Source of the DNA: Niallia sp. Man26
GTDB taxonomy: Bacteria > Bacillota > Bacilli > Bacillales > Cytobacillaceae
Direction: 5' to 3'
DNA: 64,000 nt
Assembly: GCF_022049065.2 (NCBI RefSeq)
Contig: NZ_CP095743.1
Span: 1,007,001-1,071,000, forward strand
Shown here: positions 47,193 through 57,200 of the stretch, piece by piece
Layout: each line of letters starts with the position of its first letter
Position numbering within the stretch: position 1 is the stretch's first letter
Program-made: the position numbers and the translations under genes
The notes under the pieces: model-generated
What the model saw: the letters and a program-made list of their open reading frames with translations, nothing else
What the model was told of the DNA's origin: nothing
Database searches by the model: none

Positions 47193-47210
47193 TTGAACAC
47201 TTTTGTTCAA
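47193..47210. promoter_or_regulatory. Dyad upstream of putB, possible regulator site
   Basis: TTGAAC (47193-47198) and GTTCAA (47205-47210) form an inverted repeat with six bases between arms, about 75 bases before putB. The 241 bases from the terminator to putB hold no gene; I find no -24/-12 (GG-N10-GC) sigma-54 promoter there. Confidence 0.42.
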
Positions 47211-47283
47211 AAAGATGAATTTTCCACATTCAATATGAATAAAATGGAGCAAGAGGCTTGAGTACAAGGAGGATTGACGTAAA

Positions 47284-48198
47284 ATGGAAGCGCTTATGCG
47301 GAATATGTTTCAGTCATTAGCAAAAAATCAGCCAGCCAACAGACTTGCGAAAAAATATGGGCTTCGTTTAGGTGCAGCAAGGTTTGTTGCAGGAGAATCA
47401 ATCGGAATGGCAATTGATGCGGTAAAAAGATTAAACAAACAAGGTAAGGTCGTAACTCTCGACCATTTAGGTGAATTTATCTCAACAGAGGCAGAGGCAG
47501 TAGAATCTGCTGCGATGTGTATTCAAACGTTGGACGCCATTGCTGAAGCGAAGGCAGAATCAAATCTTTCTCTGAAGATGACTTCCCTCGGATTAGATAT
47601 CAGCAGGGAGTTATGTATGAAAAATATGCGTAACATTCTCGACCGGGCGAAGTCGTACGGAAATTTCGTGAGAATTGATATGGAGGATTATGGTCATTGT
47701 CAGGAATCAATCGACATATACAAGGAGCTTCGTCAGGAATATGACAATGTCGGAATTGTTCTTCAGGCCTATCTATACAGGACAGAAGGAGATATTGCTG
47801 ATCTGCATGATCTGTCTGCTAATCTTCGGCTAGTGAAGGGAGCGTATAAAGAGTCACCGAATGTCGCTTTTCCGGAGAAAAAGGATGTTGATAACAACTT
47901 CAAAAAAATTATTGAACAGCATTTGCTTAACGGCAACTATGCAGCTGTAGCGACACATGATGAGGCGATGGTCGAGTATACGAAATCCATTGTAAAACAG
48001 CATGGTATTCCAAATGACCAATTCGAGTTTCAAATGCTGTACGGCATTTGTGAAGAGCTGCAAGACAGACTTGTGAAGGAAGGCTACAAGGTTCGGATTT
48101 ATGTTCCTTACGGTATCGATTGGTTCGGTTATTTTATGAGGAGGCTTGCAGAAAGGCCGGCTAATGTTTGGTTTATCGTCAAGAATTTCTTTAAGTAA
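47284..48198 (+). CDS. putB: Proline dehydrogenase PutB
   Basis: FAD enzyme that oxidises L-proline to pyrroline-5-carboxylate and passes electrons to the quinone pool. A 304-residue single-domain PRODH TIM barrel as in Bacillus. Visible family segments: LSLKMTSLGLDIS, FVRIDMEDYGHCQESIDIY, GIVLQAYLYRTEGDI, LRLVKGAYKESPNVAFPEK, AVATHDEAMVEY, FEFQMLYGICEELQ, and the C-terminal YVPYGIDWFGYFMRRLAERPAN that binds the substrate carboxylate with two Arg. First gene of the put operon; AGGAGG lies 11 bases before the ATG. Confidence 0.95.
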   Translation: MEALMRNMFQSLAKNQPANRLAKKYGLRLGAARFVAGESIGMAIDAVKRLNKQGKVVTLDHLGEFISTEAEAVESAAMCIQTLDAIAEAKAESNLSLKMTSLGLDISRELCMKNMRNILDRAKSYGNFVRIDMEDYGHCQESIDIYKELRQEYDNVGIVLQAYLYRTEGDIADLHDLSANLRLVKGAYKESPNVAFPEKKDVDNNFKKIIEQHLLNGNYAAVATHDEAMVEYTKSIVKQHGIPNDQFEFQMLYGICEELQDRLVKEGYKVRIYVPYGIDWFGYFMRRLAERPANVWFIVKNFFK

Positions 48199-48252
48199 GC
48201 TTAAAGTTTAATAGTTTTATCCAAAATATACAAAAAAGGAGACTGAATTATT

Positions 48253-49821
48253 ATGACGACAACTGCACCTTACACAACTTTCAAAAACGAGGCATTAACT
48301 GATTTTACAGCAGAGGAAAATAAAACGGCAATGTATGCAGCAATAGCTAGGGTCAAAGAGGGGCTTGGGAAGAAGTATCCAATTGTGATCGGCTCGGAAA
48401 AACTTTTTGTTGAGGAAGAAACAGTCTCAGTGAATCCAGGAAATGTGGACGAAGTAGTTGGCACTGTAAGCAAGGGATCTACTAAGCTGGCAGAAAAAGC
48501 TATGCAAACAGCATTAACAGCATTTGAAACGTGGAAAAAGGTAGCTCCGGCTGAACGTGCAGCCTACTTGTTCAAGGCTGCTGCATTGATGAGAGAGCGT
48601 AAGCATGAATTTTCCGCCTACCTTGTTTTGGAGTCAGGGAAAAACTGGGTAGAAGCAGATGCTGATACGGCAGAAGCTATTGATTTTCTGGAGTTTTATG
48701 GAAGAGAAATGATTCGTTTGAGCGAGACGAGTATTCATCAGCCGCTTACGCAGATTGCTGGTGAAGAAAATAAGATTACGTATATTCCGCTAGGTGTCGG
48801 CATTGTTATTTCACCGTTTAATTTTCCATTGGCAATTATGGCTGGAACGACTGTTGCTGCTATCGTCTCAGGCAACACGGTTATTTTGAAGCCGGCTGAT
48901 GCTACACCGGTTATTGCTGCTAAGTTTGTCGAGTTGATGGAAGAGGTAGGCTTGCCTTCTGGAGTATTAAATTATTTGCCTGGTGATGGTATTGAAGTTG
49001 GTGAGTATTTAGTTGAGCATCCGAAAACACGCTTTATCTCGTTTACAGGTTCAAGAGCAGTTGGCTGCAGAATTTATGAAAAAGCTTCAAAAGTTCAAGA
49101 TGGTCAGCTTTGGTTAAAACGTGTGATTGCTGAAATGGGTGGAAAAGATGGTGTGGTTGTTGATGAAACAGCTGATTTAGATGCTGCTGCAGCGGCAATT
49201 GTTGCTTCTGCTTACGGATATCAAGGCCAAAAATGTTCTGCAGGCTCCCGTGCAGTTATCGTAGAGTCTGTCTATGACGAAGTGGTCAGCAAGGTAGTAC
49301 AATTGACAAAAAATCTTTCAATCGGCTTGCCGGCAGAGAATCATCCGGTAGGACCTGTTATCGATCAAAAATCATTTGACAAAATAATGGGCTATATTGA
49401 AATTGGCAAACAGGAAGGAAAATTGCTTGCTGGAGGAAAGAGAGCGGATGGAAACGGGTTCTATGTGGAACCGACAATCTTTTCAGATGTTGATCCACAG
49501 GCACGTATCATGCAGGAGGAGATATTTGGACCTGTGCTTGCGATTGCAAAAGCTTCCGATTGGCAGGAAGCGATTGACATTTATAACAATACGGAATACG
49601 GACTGACAGGTGCATTTCATTCGCAAGATGACAGCAGAATAGATTATGCCCTTGAAAATATGCATTGTGGAAATCTTTATGTAAATAAAAAATGTACAGG
49701 TGCACTTGTAGGTGCCCATCCATTCGGCGGATTCAATATGTCTGGGACTGATTCAAAAGCTGGCGGCTATGATTATTTGCTATTATTTACGCAAGCGAAG
49801 TTGACATCTAGAAAAAAATAA
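48253..49821 (+). CDS. putC: L-glutamate gamma-semialdehyde (pyrroline-5-carboxylate) dehydrogenase PutC/RocA-type
   Basis: NAD-dependent oxidation of glutamate semialdehyde to glutamate, the second step of proline use. A 522-residue aldehyde dehydrogenase: [18 protein letters not shown] near residue 190, [16 protein letters not shown] near 262, the general-base Glu in [13 protein letters not shown] near 297, and the catalytic Cys in [15 protein letters not shown] near 331. The C-terminal [26 protein letters not shown] is typical. It follows putB by 55 bases with AAAGGAGA before the ATG. Confidence 0.94.
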   Translation: MTTTAPYTTFKNEALTDFTAEENKTAMYAAIARVKEGLGKKYPIVIGSEKLFVEEETVSVNPGNVDEVVGTVSKGSTKLAEKAMQTALTAFETWKKVAPAERAAYLFKAAALMRERKHEFSAYLVLESGKNWVEADADTAEAIDFLEFYGREMIRLSETSIHQPLTQIAGEENKITYIPLGVGIVISPFNFPLAIMAGTTVAAIVSGNTVILKPADATPVIAAKFVELMEEVGLPSGVLNYLPGDGIEVGEYLVEHPKTRFISFTGSRAVGCRIYEKASKVQDGQLWLKRVIAEMGGKDGVVVDETADLDAAAAAIVASAYGYQGQKCSAGSRAVIVESVYDEVVSKVVQLTKNLSIGLPAENHPVGPVIDQKSFDKIMGYIEIGKQEGKLLAGGKRADGNGFYVEPTIFSDVDPQARIMQEEIFGPVLAIAKASDWQEAIDIYNNTEYGLTGAFHSQDDSRIDYALENMHCGNLYVNKKCTGALVGAHPFGGFNMSGTDSKAGGYDYLLLFTQAKLTSRKK

Positions 49822-49838
49822 TATAAAAATAATAGACT

Positions 49839-49880
49839 AGGAGATGTACTTTTTCATTGTGCATCTCCTGTTTAAGCGAA
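49839..49880 (+). terminator. Hairpin after putC
   Basis: AGGAGATG (49839-49846) pairs with CATCTCCT (49862-49869), with an inner AC/GT pair. The T run is short (GTTT), so read-through into putP is possible. Confidence 0.55.
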
Positions 49881-50014
49881 AAACATATAAAAATACATAT
49901 TCGCTTAAATATTTATTGATTTTTGCTTATAAAAGAATGAATATTCGAAAATTTGGCAAAGGATCAAAATGGGGATAAAAGGACTTCTTAGATTAGAGAA
50001 TGGAGGATGGGGAC

Positions 50015-51478
50015 TTGAATACACAAATTTTAATTTCGATTGCTATTTATATGGCTGGAATGCTTGTTATTGGCTACTTCGCCTATAAACGTACATCCAA
50101 TCTAGAAGATTATATGATTGGCGGAAGGTCGCTTGGTCCTGCTGTTACAGCATTGAGTGCAGGAGCAGCTGACATGAGCGGCTGGCTGCTTATGGGGCTT
50201 CCGGGAGCAATGTACACCCAAGGGATAAGTGCCTCATGGATTGCAATCGGCTTGACGATAGGAGCTTATTTAAACTGGCTATATGTAGCTCCGCGCCTTC
50301 GGGCATACACAGAAGTGGCCAATAACTCTATGACTATTCCAGCATTTTTGGAAAATAGATTTAAAGATAAGTCCAATATATTGCGTCTGACATCAGGGTT
50401 AGTCATCATTATCTTTTTTACGTTTTATGTTTCATCAGGAATGGTGTCAGGCGGGGTTTTATTTGAAACTACATTCGGCTTGCATTATCAAACAGGACTT
50501 TGGATTGTAGCTGCAGTCGTCATTGCCTACACATTGTTTGGCGGATTTTTGGCAGTAAGCTGGACAGATTTTGTGCAAGGATTGATTATGGTTGTTGCAT
50601 TAATACTTGTACCAATCGTGACCATTATGGAGGTTGGAGGTCTAGGATCCGGCTTTGACACAATAAAAGAAATTGATCCAAAGCTGTTTGATATTTTCAA
50701 AGGGACGACTGTTCTGGGCATTATATCGTTGGTTGCTTGGGGACTTGGTTATTTTGGTCAGCCGCATATTATCGTACGGTTCATGGCGATTTCTTCGGTG
50801 AAAGAAATTAAAAAGGCAAGACGTATTGGAATGGGCTGGATGATCTTTTCTGTCGGCGGCGCCATGTTTACAGGTTTTTTAGGTCTTGCCTATTTCTCTC
50901 AGCAAGGATTAGAAATAAAGGATGCGGAAACAATTTTTATTAAATTGAGTGAAATACTGTTTCATCCGCTCATTACCGGCTTCCTCCTTGCTGCAATACT
51001 GGCAGCTGTTATGAGTACGATTTCTTCACAGCTGCTCGTAACAGCAAGCTCCCTGACAGAAGATGTTTACAAAACATTCTTCAGACGCAAGGCAAGTGAA
51101 AAGGAGCTGTTGTTAATCAGCAGACTTGCCGTGCTTATAGTATCTATTGTTTCTGTACTTCTTGCTTTTAATAAAAACGGGACGATTCTCTCCCTTGTAG
51201 GATATGCGTGGGCAGGCTTTGGTGCATCCTTTGGCCCGGTCATTCTGCTGAGTCTTTCCTGGAAAAGAATGAACAGATGGGGAGCCCTCGCTGGAATTGT
51301 CGGCGGAGCGGTGACAGTTATCATCTGGGCAAGCATAGACGTTCTGAAAGAGAATCTTTATGAAATAATCCCAGGGTTTATTGTCGGTCTGCTAAGCATC
51401 TGGATTGTCAGCCTGCTTACAGAAGCACCGAACGCTAAACAAGTGGAGAATTTCAACGAATATAAGCAATCTGTATAA
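50015..51478 (+). CDS. putP: Sodium/proline symporter PutP
   Basis: SSS-family transporter of 487 residues with about 13 membrane helices. MIGGRSLGPAVTALSAGAADMSGWLLMGLPG is the first-part signature with the proline/Na site; YTLFGGFLAVSWTDFVQG and AAILAAVMSTISSQLLVTASSLTEDVYK complete it. It supplies proline to PutBC. The first in-frame ATG at 50000 overlaps the GGAGG at 50002-50006, which is eight bases before TTG 50015, so the TTG is the likelier start. It is 190 bases after putC. Confidence 0.94.
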   Translation: MNTQILISIAIYMAGMLVIGYFAYKRTSNLEDYMIGGRSLGPAVTALSAGAADMSGWLLMGLPGAMYTQGISASWIAIGLTIGAYLNWLYVAPRLRAYTEVANNSMTIPAFLENRFKDKSNILRLTSGLVIIIFFTFYVSSGMVSGGVLFETTFGLHYQTGLWIVAAVVIAYTLFGGFLAVSWTDFVQGLIMVVALILVPIVTIMEVGGLGSGFDTIKEIDPKLFDIFKGTTVLGIISLVAWGLGYFGQPHIIVRFMAISSVKEIKKARRIGMGWMIFSVGGAMFTGFLGLAYFSQQGLEIKDAETIFIKLSEILFHPLITGFLLAAILAAVMSTISSQLLVTASSLTEDVYKTFFRRKASEKELLLISRLAVLIVSIVSVLLAFNKNGTILSLVGYAWAGFGASFGPVILLSLSWKRMNRWGALAGIVGGAVTVIIWASIDVLKENLYEIIPGFIVGLLSIWIVSLLTEAPNAKQVENFNEYKQSV

Positions 51479-51490
51479 CAGTCCGTGACT

Positions 51491-51540
51491 AAAGAAAAAG
51501 CTGATTTTGTAAACACACAACAATCAGCTTTTTCTTTTCT
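51491..51540. terminator. Terminator after putP
   Basis: 16-bp perfect stem (51491-51506 with 51522-51537), with A-rich and T-rich sides. Confidence 0.92.
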
Positions 51541-51622
51541 ATGTATTTTCTTTATATCTAGCAGTAGAAAGTTAAGCCTTTGGTATGGTAAAGTTAGTAA
51601 AAAAGCTTGAAAGGGTAATAGT

Positions 51623-53290
51623 ATGTTCGAACATGCACAAATACAGCTTGACCGCTCTTTTGCGGTTGCAGATAAACAGACGCCGATAGCTGAGATAAAA
51701 TCGAAACTTCTTGAGTATAATTTTGTCGTTGTGACAGGCGGAACATACTTTATAATCGGCAATTATGAGTACGAAATAATCGCGTTGGCTCCACCGACTG
51801 CTCCAATAGGTGAGTGGCTCAAGCGGCTTGAATGGATTCCGTCCTTCGCAGCATTTGCAGAAAGGCTCCCGTATAAAGCTGATTGGCGCCGTCCTGCACT
51901 GTGGCTGGAGGATGGGATTCCCGCTGGGATTATAACGGAAAGTACTTGGGTAAATATGCTTGAAGCAGAGCGCCGGCAAACTACTGCTTATTTTCATACA
52001 TTGGCTGAAACGATCAACGATTCGGTAACTGCTGTTGATGAGGAAGGAATTGTTGTTGGCTGGAATACAACAGCAGAGGAAACCTATAAAATAAAAAAAG
52101 AGCATATTATCGGAGCAAAACTCGCTAGTCATTTTAGTGATGAATCACTTGTACTAAAGCGCATTCTAAACGAAGGCTATCCAGTGAGAGGGCAGTATCA
52201 CAGACCTAATGCGGATACTCATGTGCTGATAAATGCAACACCAGTCATTTTGGATAATAAGATTATAGGCGGGATTGCCTCAGAGCATGATATTACAAAA
52301 ATGATCAGGCTTAACGAAGAGCTGGACTCTGCGTCGACATTGCTTGTTCAGAAAATAAATCCGTTTTTATCCTTCGACAGCGGAAGTCCGAAGTTTCAGG
52401 AATCGCTGAAAGTAGCGCAAAAAATGGCTCATGCAGACATCCCTGTTTTAATTACCGGCGAGGCCGGCTCAGGCAAAGAAATGCTTGCCCAAGCGATTCA
52501 TTACGGCGGTTCAAAGGCTACTGGTTCATTTGTTAATATCAATTGTTCCGTTATTCCGCCAGGGCTGTTAGAAATTGAGCTTTTTGGCATTGAAAAAGCA
52601 TCGTTTACCGATGAAAAGCAAAATGTTATCACAGGAAAAATCGAACAGGCTGCAAATGGCACTATCTTTATTGAAAATATTGACAAGATGCCGTTGGCCC
52701 TGCAAGAAAAACTGCTCCTGTACTTAGTGGAGAATGCCTTTTACCGAGTGGGAGGGCAGGAAGTGATTTCCTCTTCCACAAGAATAATCGCCTCAGCGTC
52801 AAGGTCTGTGGAAAGTCTTCTCAAAGATGGAGAACTGAATGAGAAGTTATTTTATAAACTGTCAGTCATTCATATTTATATTCCCCCGTTAAGAACGAGA
52901 CGTGAGGATATTGCAGCACTTGTTGAAAGATTTTTAGAGGAATTCAGTGTCAAATATACTAAGCCTGTTCCTGTTGTTGATGAAGAAGCAATGGCTTTGT
53001 TTGTAAACTATGAATGGCCAGGAAATGTGCGGGAACTGCGAAATATAATTGAACGAATTATCATTTTGCATGATACGAACAGAATTACGCTAGCTCACTT
53101 GCCAGATAATCTTATCGAGAACAACGAAGTGGATAATTCCTTCCTATCTTCTCATGCAAAGATGGATGAAGCGCAAGAAATAGAAGAAGCACTCAAGAAA
53201 ACATATGGCAACAAAAGTGCAGCGGCAAATCTGTTAGGAATTTCCCGGGGAACGCTTTATAATAAAATAAAAGAATACGGATTAAGCTGA
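51623..53290 (+). CDS. PAS-AAA+-Fis transcriptional regulator with degenerate sigma-54 motifs, probable proline (put) regulator
   Basis: A 555-residue protein: an N-terminal region of about 130 residues I do not recognise, a PAS domain at about 128-245 (TINDSVTAVDEEGIVVGWNTTAEETY), an AAA+ domain at about 255-480, and a Fis HTH at the end (GNKSAAANLLGISRGTLYNKIKEYG). Walker A is kept (TGEAGSGKE, near 280). The GAFTGA loop that contacts sigma-54 reads ASFTDE near 327, and Walker B reads IFIENI where LFLDEI is normal. The Arg finger region (PLRTRREDI) is kept. It therefore probably does not drive sigma-54 promoters. Its position directly after putBCP suggests proline-dependent control. Confidence 0.85.
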   Translation: MFEHAQIQLDRSFAVADKQTPIAEIKSKLLEYNFVVVTGGTYFIIGNYEYEIIALAPPTAPIGEWLKRLEWIPSFAAFAERLPYKADWRRPALWLEDGIPAGIITESTWVNMLEAERRQTTAYFHTLAETINDSVTAVDEEGIVVGWNTTAEETYKIKKEHIIGAKLASHFSDESLVLKRILNEGYPVRGQYHRPNADTHVLINATPVILDNKIIGGIASEHDITKMIRLNEELDSASTLLVQKINPFLSFDSGSPKFQESLKVAQKMAHADIPVLITGEAGSGKEMLAQAIHYGGSKATGSFVNINCSVIPPGLLEIELFGIEKASFTDEKQNVITGKIEQAANGTIFIENIDKMPLALQEKLLLYLVENAFYRVGGQEVISSSTRIIASASRSVESLLKDGELNEKLFYKLSVIHIYIPPLRTRREDIAALVERFLEEFSVKYTKPVPVVDEEAMALFVNYEWPGNVRELRNIIERIIILHDTNRITLAHLPDNLIENNEVDNSFLSSHAKMDEAQEIEEALKKTYGNKSAAANLLGISRGTLYNKIKEYGLS

Positions 53291-53291
53291 T

Positions 53292-53347
53292 AAAAAACAC
53301 GAAGCAAAGAAGAACAAATAGTCCTTCTTTGCTCCGTGTTTTTTTAT
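53292..53347. terminator. Bidirectional terminator between the AAA+/Fis and TetR genes
   Basis: Long stem of about 20 pairs (AAAAAACACG...GCAAAGAAG with CTTCTTTGC...CGTGTTTTTT) with one internal mismatch, A and T tracts on both sides. Confidence 0.9.
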
Positions 53348-54183
53348 GTCTCTAGCTGGAAGAAACGCCGCAGCAAATACGCAAGCCATTTTCCGTTATG
53401 GATATGGCGAATGTTTTCAATAAGCCCATTAATAACAGCAGGGCTCATTGTCTGGTTGTTAGCCTGCTCGATCAACAAATGAAGAGACTCCTTGGCATAT
53501 TCCCCGTTACAAGCTTCAGTATTCGAGTTTAGAAGCTTAACGATTGTTTCCTTATCTAATGAAGCGTCTTGCGGTAACTCTATCAGATAAGATAATTCCT
53601 CCGTTATAAAAGGTATTGTTTCATGAATGGCAAGCAGGTTTGTTTTCTCTGCTAAAGATTTTGACAAAAGGCAGACATCTAAAGGGAGCTTTGTAAATAC
53701 AAATAGTTCAGAGTAAGTTTTTAAAAAGCCTTTGATGCAATACAGCAAATCATATTTCACCTGGTCAGCAGATTTTCCGAAAACTTTTTCTATCAAGAGC
53801 AGAATTGTGCTGTTTATCAGCTTATCATAGTGATGTAATTTCTTAATAAGATCTGGGCTGACAGAAAAATTATGCTCGTTCATAAATATCTTTCCACGAT
53901 CAGAATCTTTTTTAAAAGTGGAAAAAACCGAGTGATAAAAGTTATACAGGAAATTGTCATCTACAGGCGTATGTTTGACTTGGTAGTCAAGATTAGAAAC
54001 TAACTGCTTCATGGCGTCGTCAATCAGTTCGAGAATCAACTCATCCTTTGATTTAAATGATAGATAGAATGCCCCTTTGGAAATCCCGCAGCTTTCTGTT
54101 ATTTGCTGAACGGAGGTTGTGGCGATTCCTTGCTTGGCGAACAATTCTAATGCAGTGTCCATAATTAATTGTTTTTTAACCAT
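53344..54183 (-). CDS. TetR-family transcriptional regulator
   Basis: A 279-residue regulator, longer than the usual 190-220. The TetR HTH is at residues 5-50 (LIMDTALELFAKQGIATTSVQQITESCGISKGAFYLSFKSKDELILELI); the rest is an all-helical ligand domain with an extended C-terminus. It is divergent from the RND pump gene, and the dyad in the pump promoter is the natural target. In B. subtilis the homologous arrangement is yerO-swrC(yerP) as I recall, which fits. AGGAG precedes the ATG. Confidence 0.87.
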   Translation of the reverse strand: MVKKQLIMDTALELFAKQGIATTSVQQITESCGISKGAFYLSFKSKDELILELIDDAMKQLVSNLDYQVKHTPVDDNFLYNFYHSVFSTFKKDSDRGKIFMNEHNFSVSPDLIKKLHHYDKLINSTILLLIEKVFGKSADQVKYDLLYCIKGFLKTYSELFVFTKLPLDVCLLSKSLAEKTNLLAIHETIPFITEELSYLIELPQDASLDKETIVKLLNSNTEACNGEYAKESLHLLIEQANNQTMSPAVINGLIENIRHIHNGKWLAYLLRRFFQLET

Positions 54184-54213
54184 ACTCTATTTTAGCTCCT
54201 AGCTATAAATAAT

Positions 54214-54242
54214 TTGACAAATGACTGGCTAGTCAGTATTAT
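54214..54242 (+). promoter_or_regulatory. RND pump promoter with TetR operator in the spacer
   Basis: TTGACA at 54214-54219 and TATTAT at 54237-54242 with 17-base spacing. The dyad TGACT-N4-AGTCA (54222-54235) fills the spacer and resembles TetR-family operators of the TGACT...AGTCA type. The repressor would shut the pump gene by direct blocking. Confidence 0.8.
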
Positions 54243-54284
54243 ATGTAATTAGTTCGACAAAGTCAATAAAGGGTAGGTGCAAAA

Positions 54285-57200
54285 GTGAAAGGGATAGTTA
54301 ATTTCGTACTGAAGAATAAACTGGCGGTTTGGTTATTGACCATTATTATCACAGCTTCAGGTATTTATTCTGGTACACAAATGAAAACGGAGACGATTCC
54401 GGATATTTCGATACCGTACTTAATGGTAACGGGTGTATATCCAGGAGCAACTCCTGAACAAGTAATGAATGATGTATCGATGCCGATTGAACAAGCAGTG
54501 GAAGGACTAGAGGATGTTAAGGCCGTCTATTCTAATTCCAGCTCAAGTGTGTCAAGCATACAAGTAGAATATGAGTATGGCATTGACATGGATGAGAAAA
54601 AGAGACAGCTTGAATCTGCATTAGATAATGTAACACTTCCAGAAGATGTGGATGCACCGACTGTGTCTGCAATCAGCATGAATATGATGCCGGTTGTTGC
54701 ATTGTCCATAAGCAGCACAGAAGAGGATATTGTTGATTTGACATCAACAGTGGAGGATGTAATCCTTCCTGATATTGAAAAGCTTGATGGTGTTGCTTCA
54801 GCAACTATTTCCGGCCAGCATGTAGAAGAAGTTGACTTCGCCTATAATAAAGAGAAATTGGCTGAGCTGAACCTGACAGAAGATGACGTAAAACAAGTTA
54901 TTCAAGCAAGCGATATGGCTACATCTTTAGGTCTTTATGAATTTGAAGAAGGTGAAGAGGCTGTATCTGTTGACGGAAAGCTTACATCAATAGATGAATT
55001 GAAAGATATGATGATTCCGGTAACACCGACTGCTGAGAACCCTTCACCATTTGTGAAGCTTAGCGATATTGCTACAATTGAGGCTGTCGGCAAGGAAGAA
55101 TCAATTTCCCGTACAAATGGGGAAAACGCGATTGCTATCCAAATCGTAAAAGGCCAGCAAGCTAATACAGTTGATGTAGTAAACGCTGTTAAGGATCTTG
55201 CTGAAGATGAAAAAGATAAAATTGACGGTTTAGTCATTGACGTAACACTTGACCAAGGACAGCCAATTGAAGATTCTGTCCATACTATGATTGAAAAAGC
55301 AGTATTCGGCGGATTGATCGCAGTTCTAATCATCCTGCTGTTCTTGCGTGACATTAAATCTACCATTATATCGATTGTTTCCATTCCGGTATCCATTTTC
55401 ATGGCATTTTTGCTTCTGCATTGGATGGATATCACACTGAACATTATGACGCTAGGAGCCATTACAGTAGCTATTGGTCGTGTAATTGATGACTCCATTG
55501 TTGTAGTTGAAAATATTTACAGACGTTTGCATTCTAAAGAAGAGAAGCTTACAGGGCGTGCGTTAGTGCGTGAAGCAACAATTGAGATGTTCAAGCCGAT
55601 TCTTTCGTCTACATTAGTAACTGTTGCCGTGTTCGCGCCACTTATTTTCGTGGGCGGTATGGTTGGTGAACTGTTTGTGCCGTTTGCATTGACGATGACA
55701 TTCGCTCTTGGTGCATCATTGATTGTTGCCGTTACAATCGTACCAGCTCTTTCACACTTCTTATTTAAAAAGAAATTATACAGTGAGAAGACAGAAAGCG
55801 GACATAAAGAAGTTGGAAAGCTCGCTTTATGGTATAAAGGATTATTAGAAAAAGCATTAAACCATAAAATCATTACGTCTGCCATTGCAGTAATACTTCT
55901 TGCAGGAAGCTTGGCACTTACGCCATTGATCGGATTCAGCTTCATGGGCAGCGAAGAAGAAAAAGTCATGTACTTGACGTATACACCAGAAGCTGGTGAA
56001 ACAGAGAAGCAAACAGCAGATAACATTCAAGTTGTTGAAGATGAAATGCTGAAGCGTGATGATATTGATACAGTTCAAACATCTATTACCGACAGCAGCA
56101 ATGCAGACATGACCGCTGCGATGATGGGCGGCGGCGCTGGCGGCGGACTTATGTACTTGATCTTTGATCCAGACATGAAAAACTTCTCTGAAGTAAAAGA
56201 AGATATTGAAACATATATTGCTGATATTGGCCAGACAGGAGAATGGAAGAGCCAAAACTTCACTTCTATGTCAGGATCTACAAATGAAATCAGCTATACG
56301 TTCTATAGTGAGGATTTAACTAAGCTTAATGAGTCAGTAAAAGAAGCTGAAGATATTATGAAGGATAATGACGGTCTTAAAGATGTATCTTCAAGTGCAG
56401 AAGCAGCATATGTAGAACATACATTAAAGGTTGATCAGGAAAACCTTCTGCAGTACGGATTGACTACAGGTCAAATCGTTATGGCATTAAGCAATCAAGG
56501 TTCAGATGAAGTTCTGACAACTGTTGAGAAAGACGGAAAAGAGCTTGATGTTATTGTAAAACAAGAAGAGAAAGCTACTCCGAAATCACTTGATGAATTG
56601 TTGGATACAGAGATAGCAACAGCAACTGGAACGACAATGAAGCTTGAAGATCTTGTGGAAATTGAAGAAGGAACAACACTCAATACACTTGATCGAAGCA
56701 AGGGTGAGTATTATGCGACAGTTACTGGAACTATTACAACAGATGATATTTCTAAAGTGACAGCTGAAGTAGATGAAAAAATCAATGATATTGACTTGCC
56801 TAGCGGCGTAACGATGGGCGTAGCTGGTGTGTCTGCTGACATGACAGAAACGTTCACACAGCTTGGAGTTGCGATGATTGCTGCAATTGCGATTGTATAC
56901 TTCATCCTTGTTGTTACCTTCGGTGAAGGTGCTGCACCATTCTCCATTCTATTCTCGTTGCCATTCGCAGTGATTGGCTCGTTCGTAGGATTGTTAATTG
57001 CAGGTGAAACAATCTCCGTTTCCGTAATGATGGGTATGCTCATGTTGATAGGTATAGTTGTAACAAACGCGATCGTATTAGTAGACCGAATCATCCATAT
57101 GGAAAGAGAAGGTATGAACTTGCGTGATGCGATTCTGGAGGCAGGCGCAACCCGACTTCGTCCTATCCTGATGACGGCAATTGCCACAATCGGTGCATTG

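Noticed and set aside
47211..47283. Sigma-54 (-24/-12) promoter before putB, expected from the AAA+/Fis regulator downstream
   Set aside because: No GG-N10-GC pair with the flanking consensus was found; TGGAGCAAGAGGCTTGAG does not have the right spacing.
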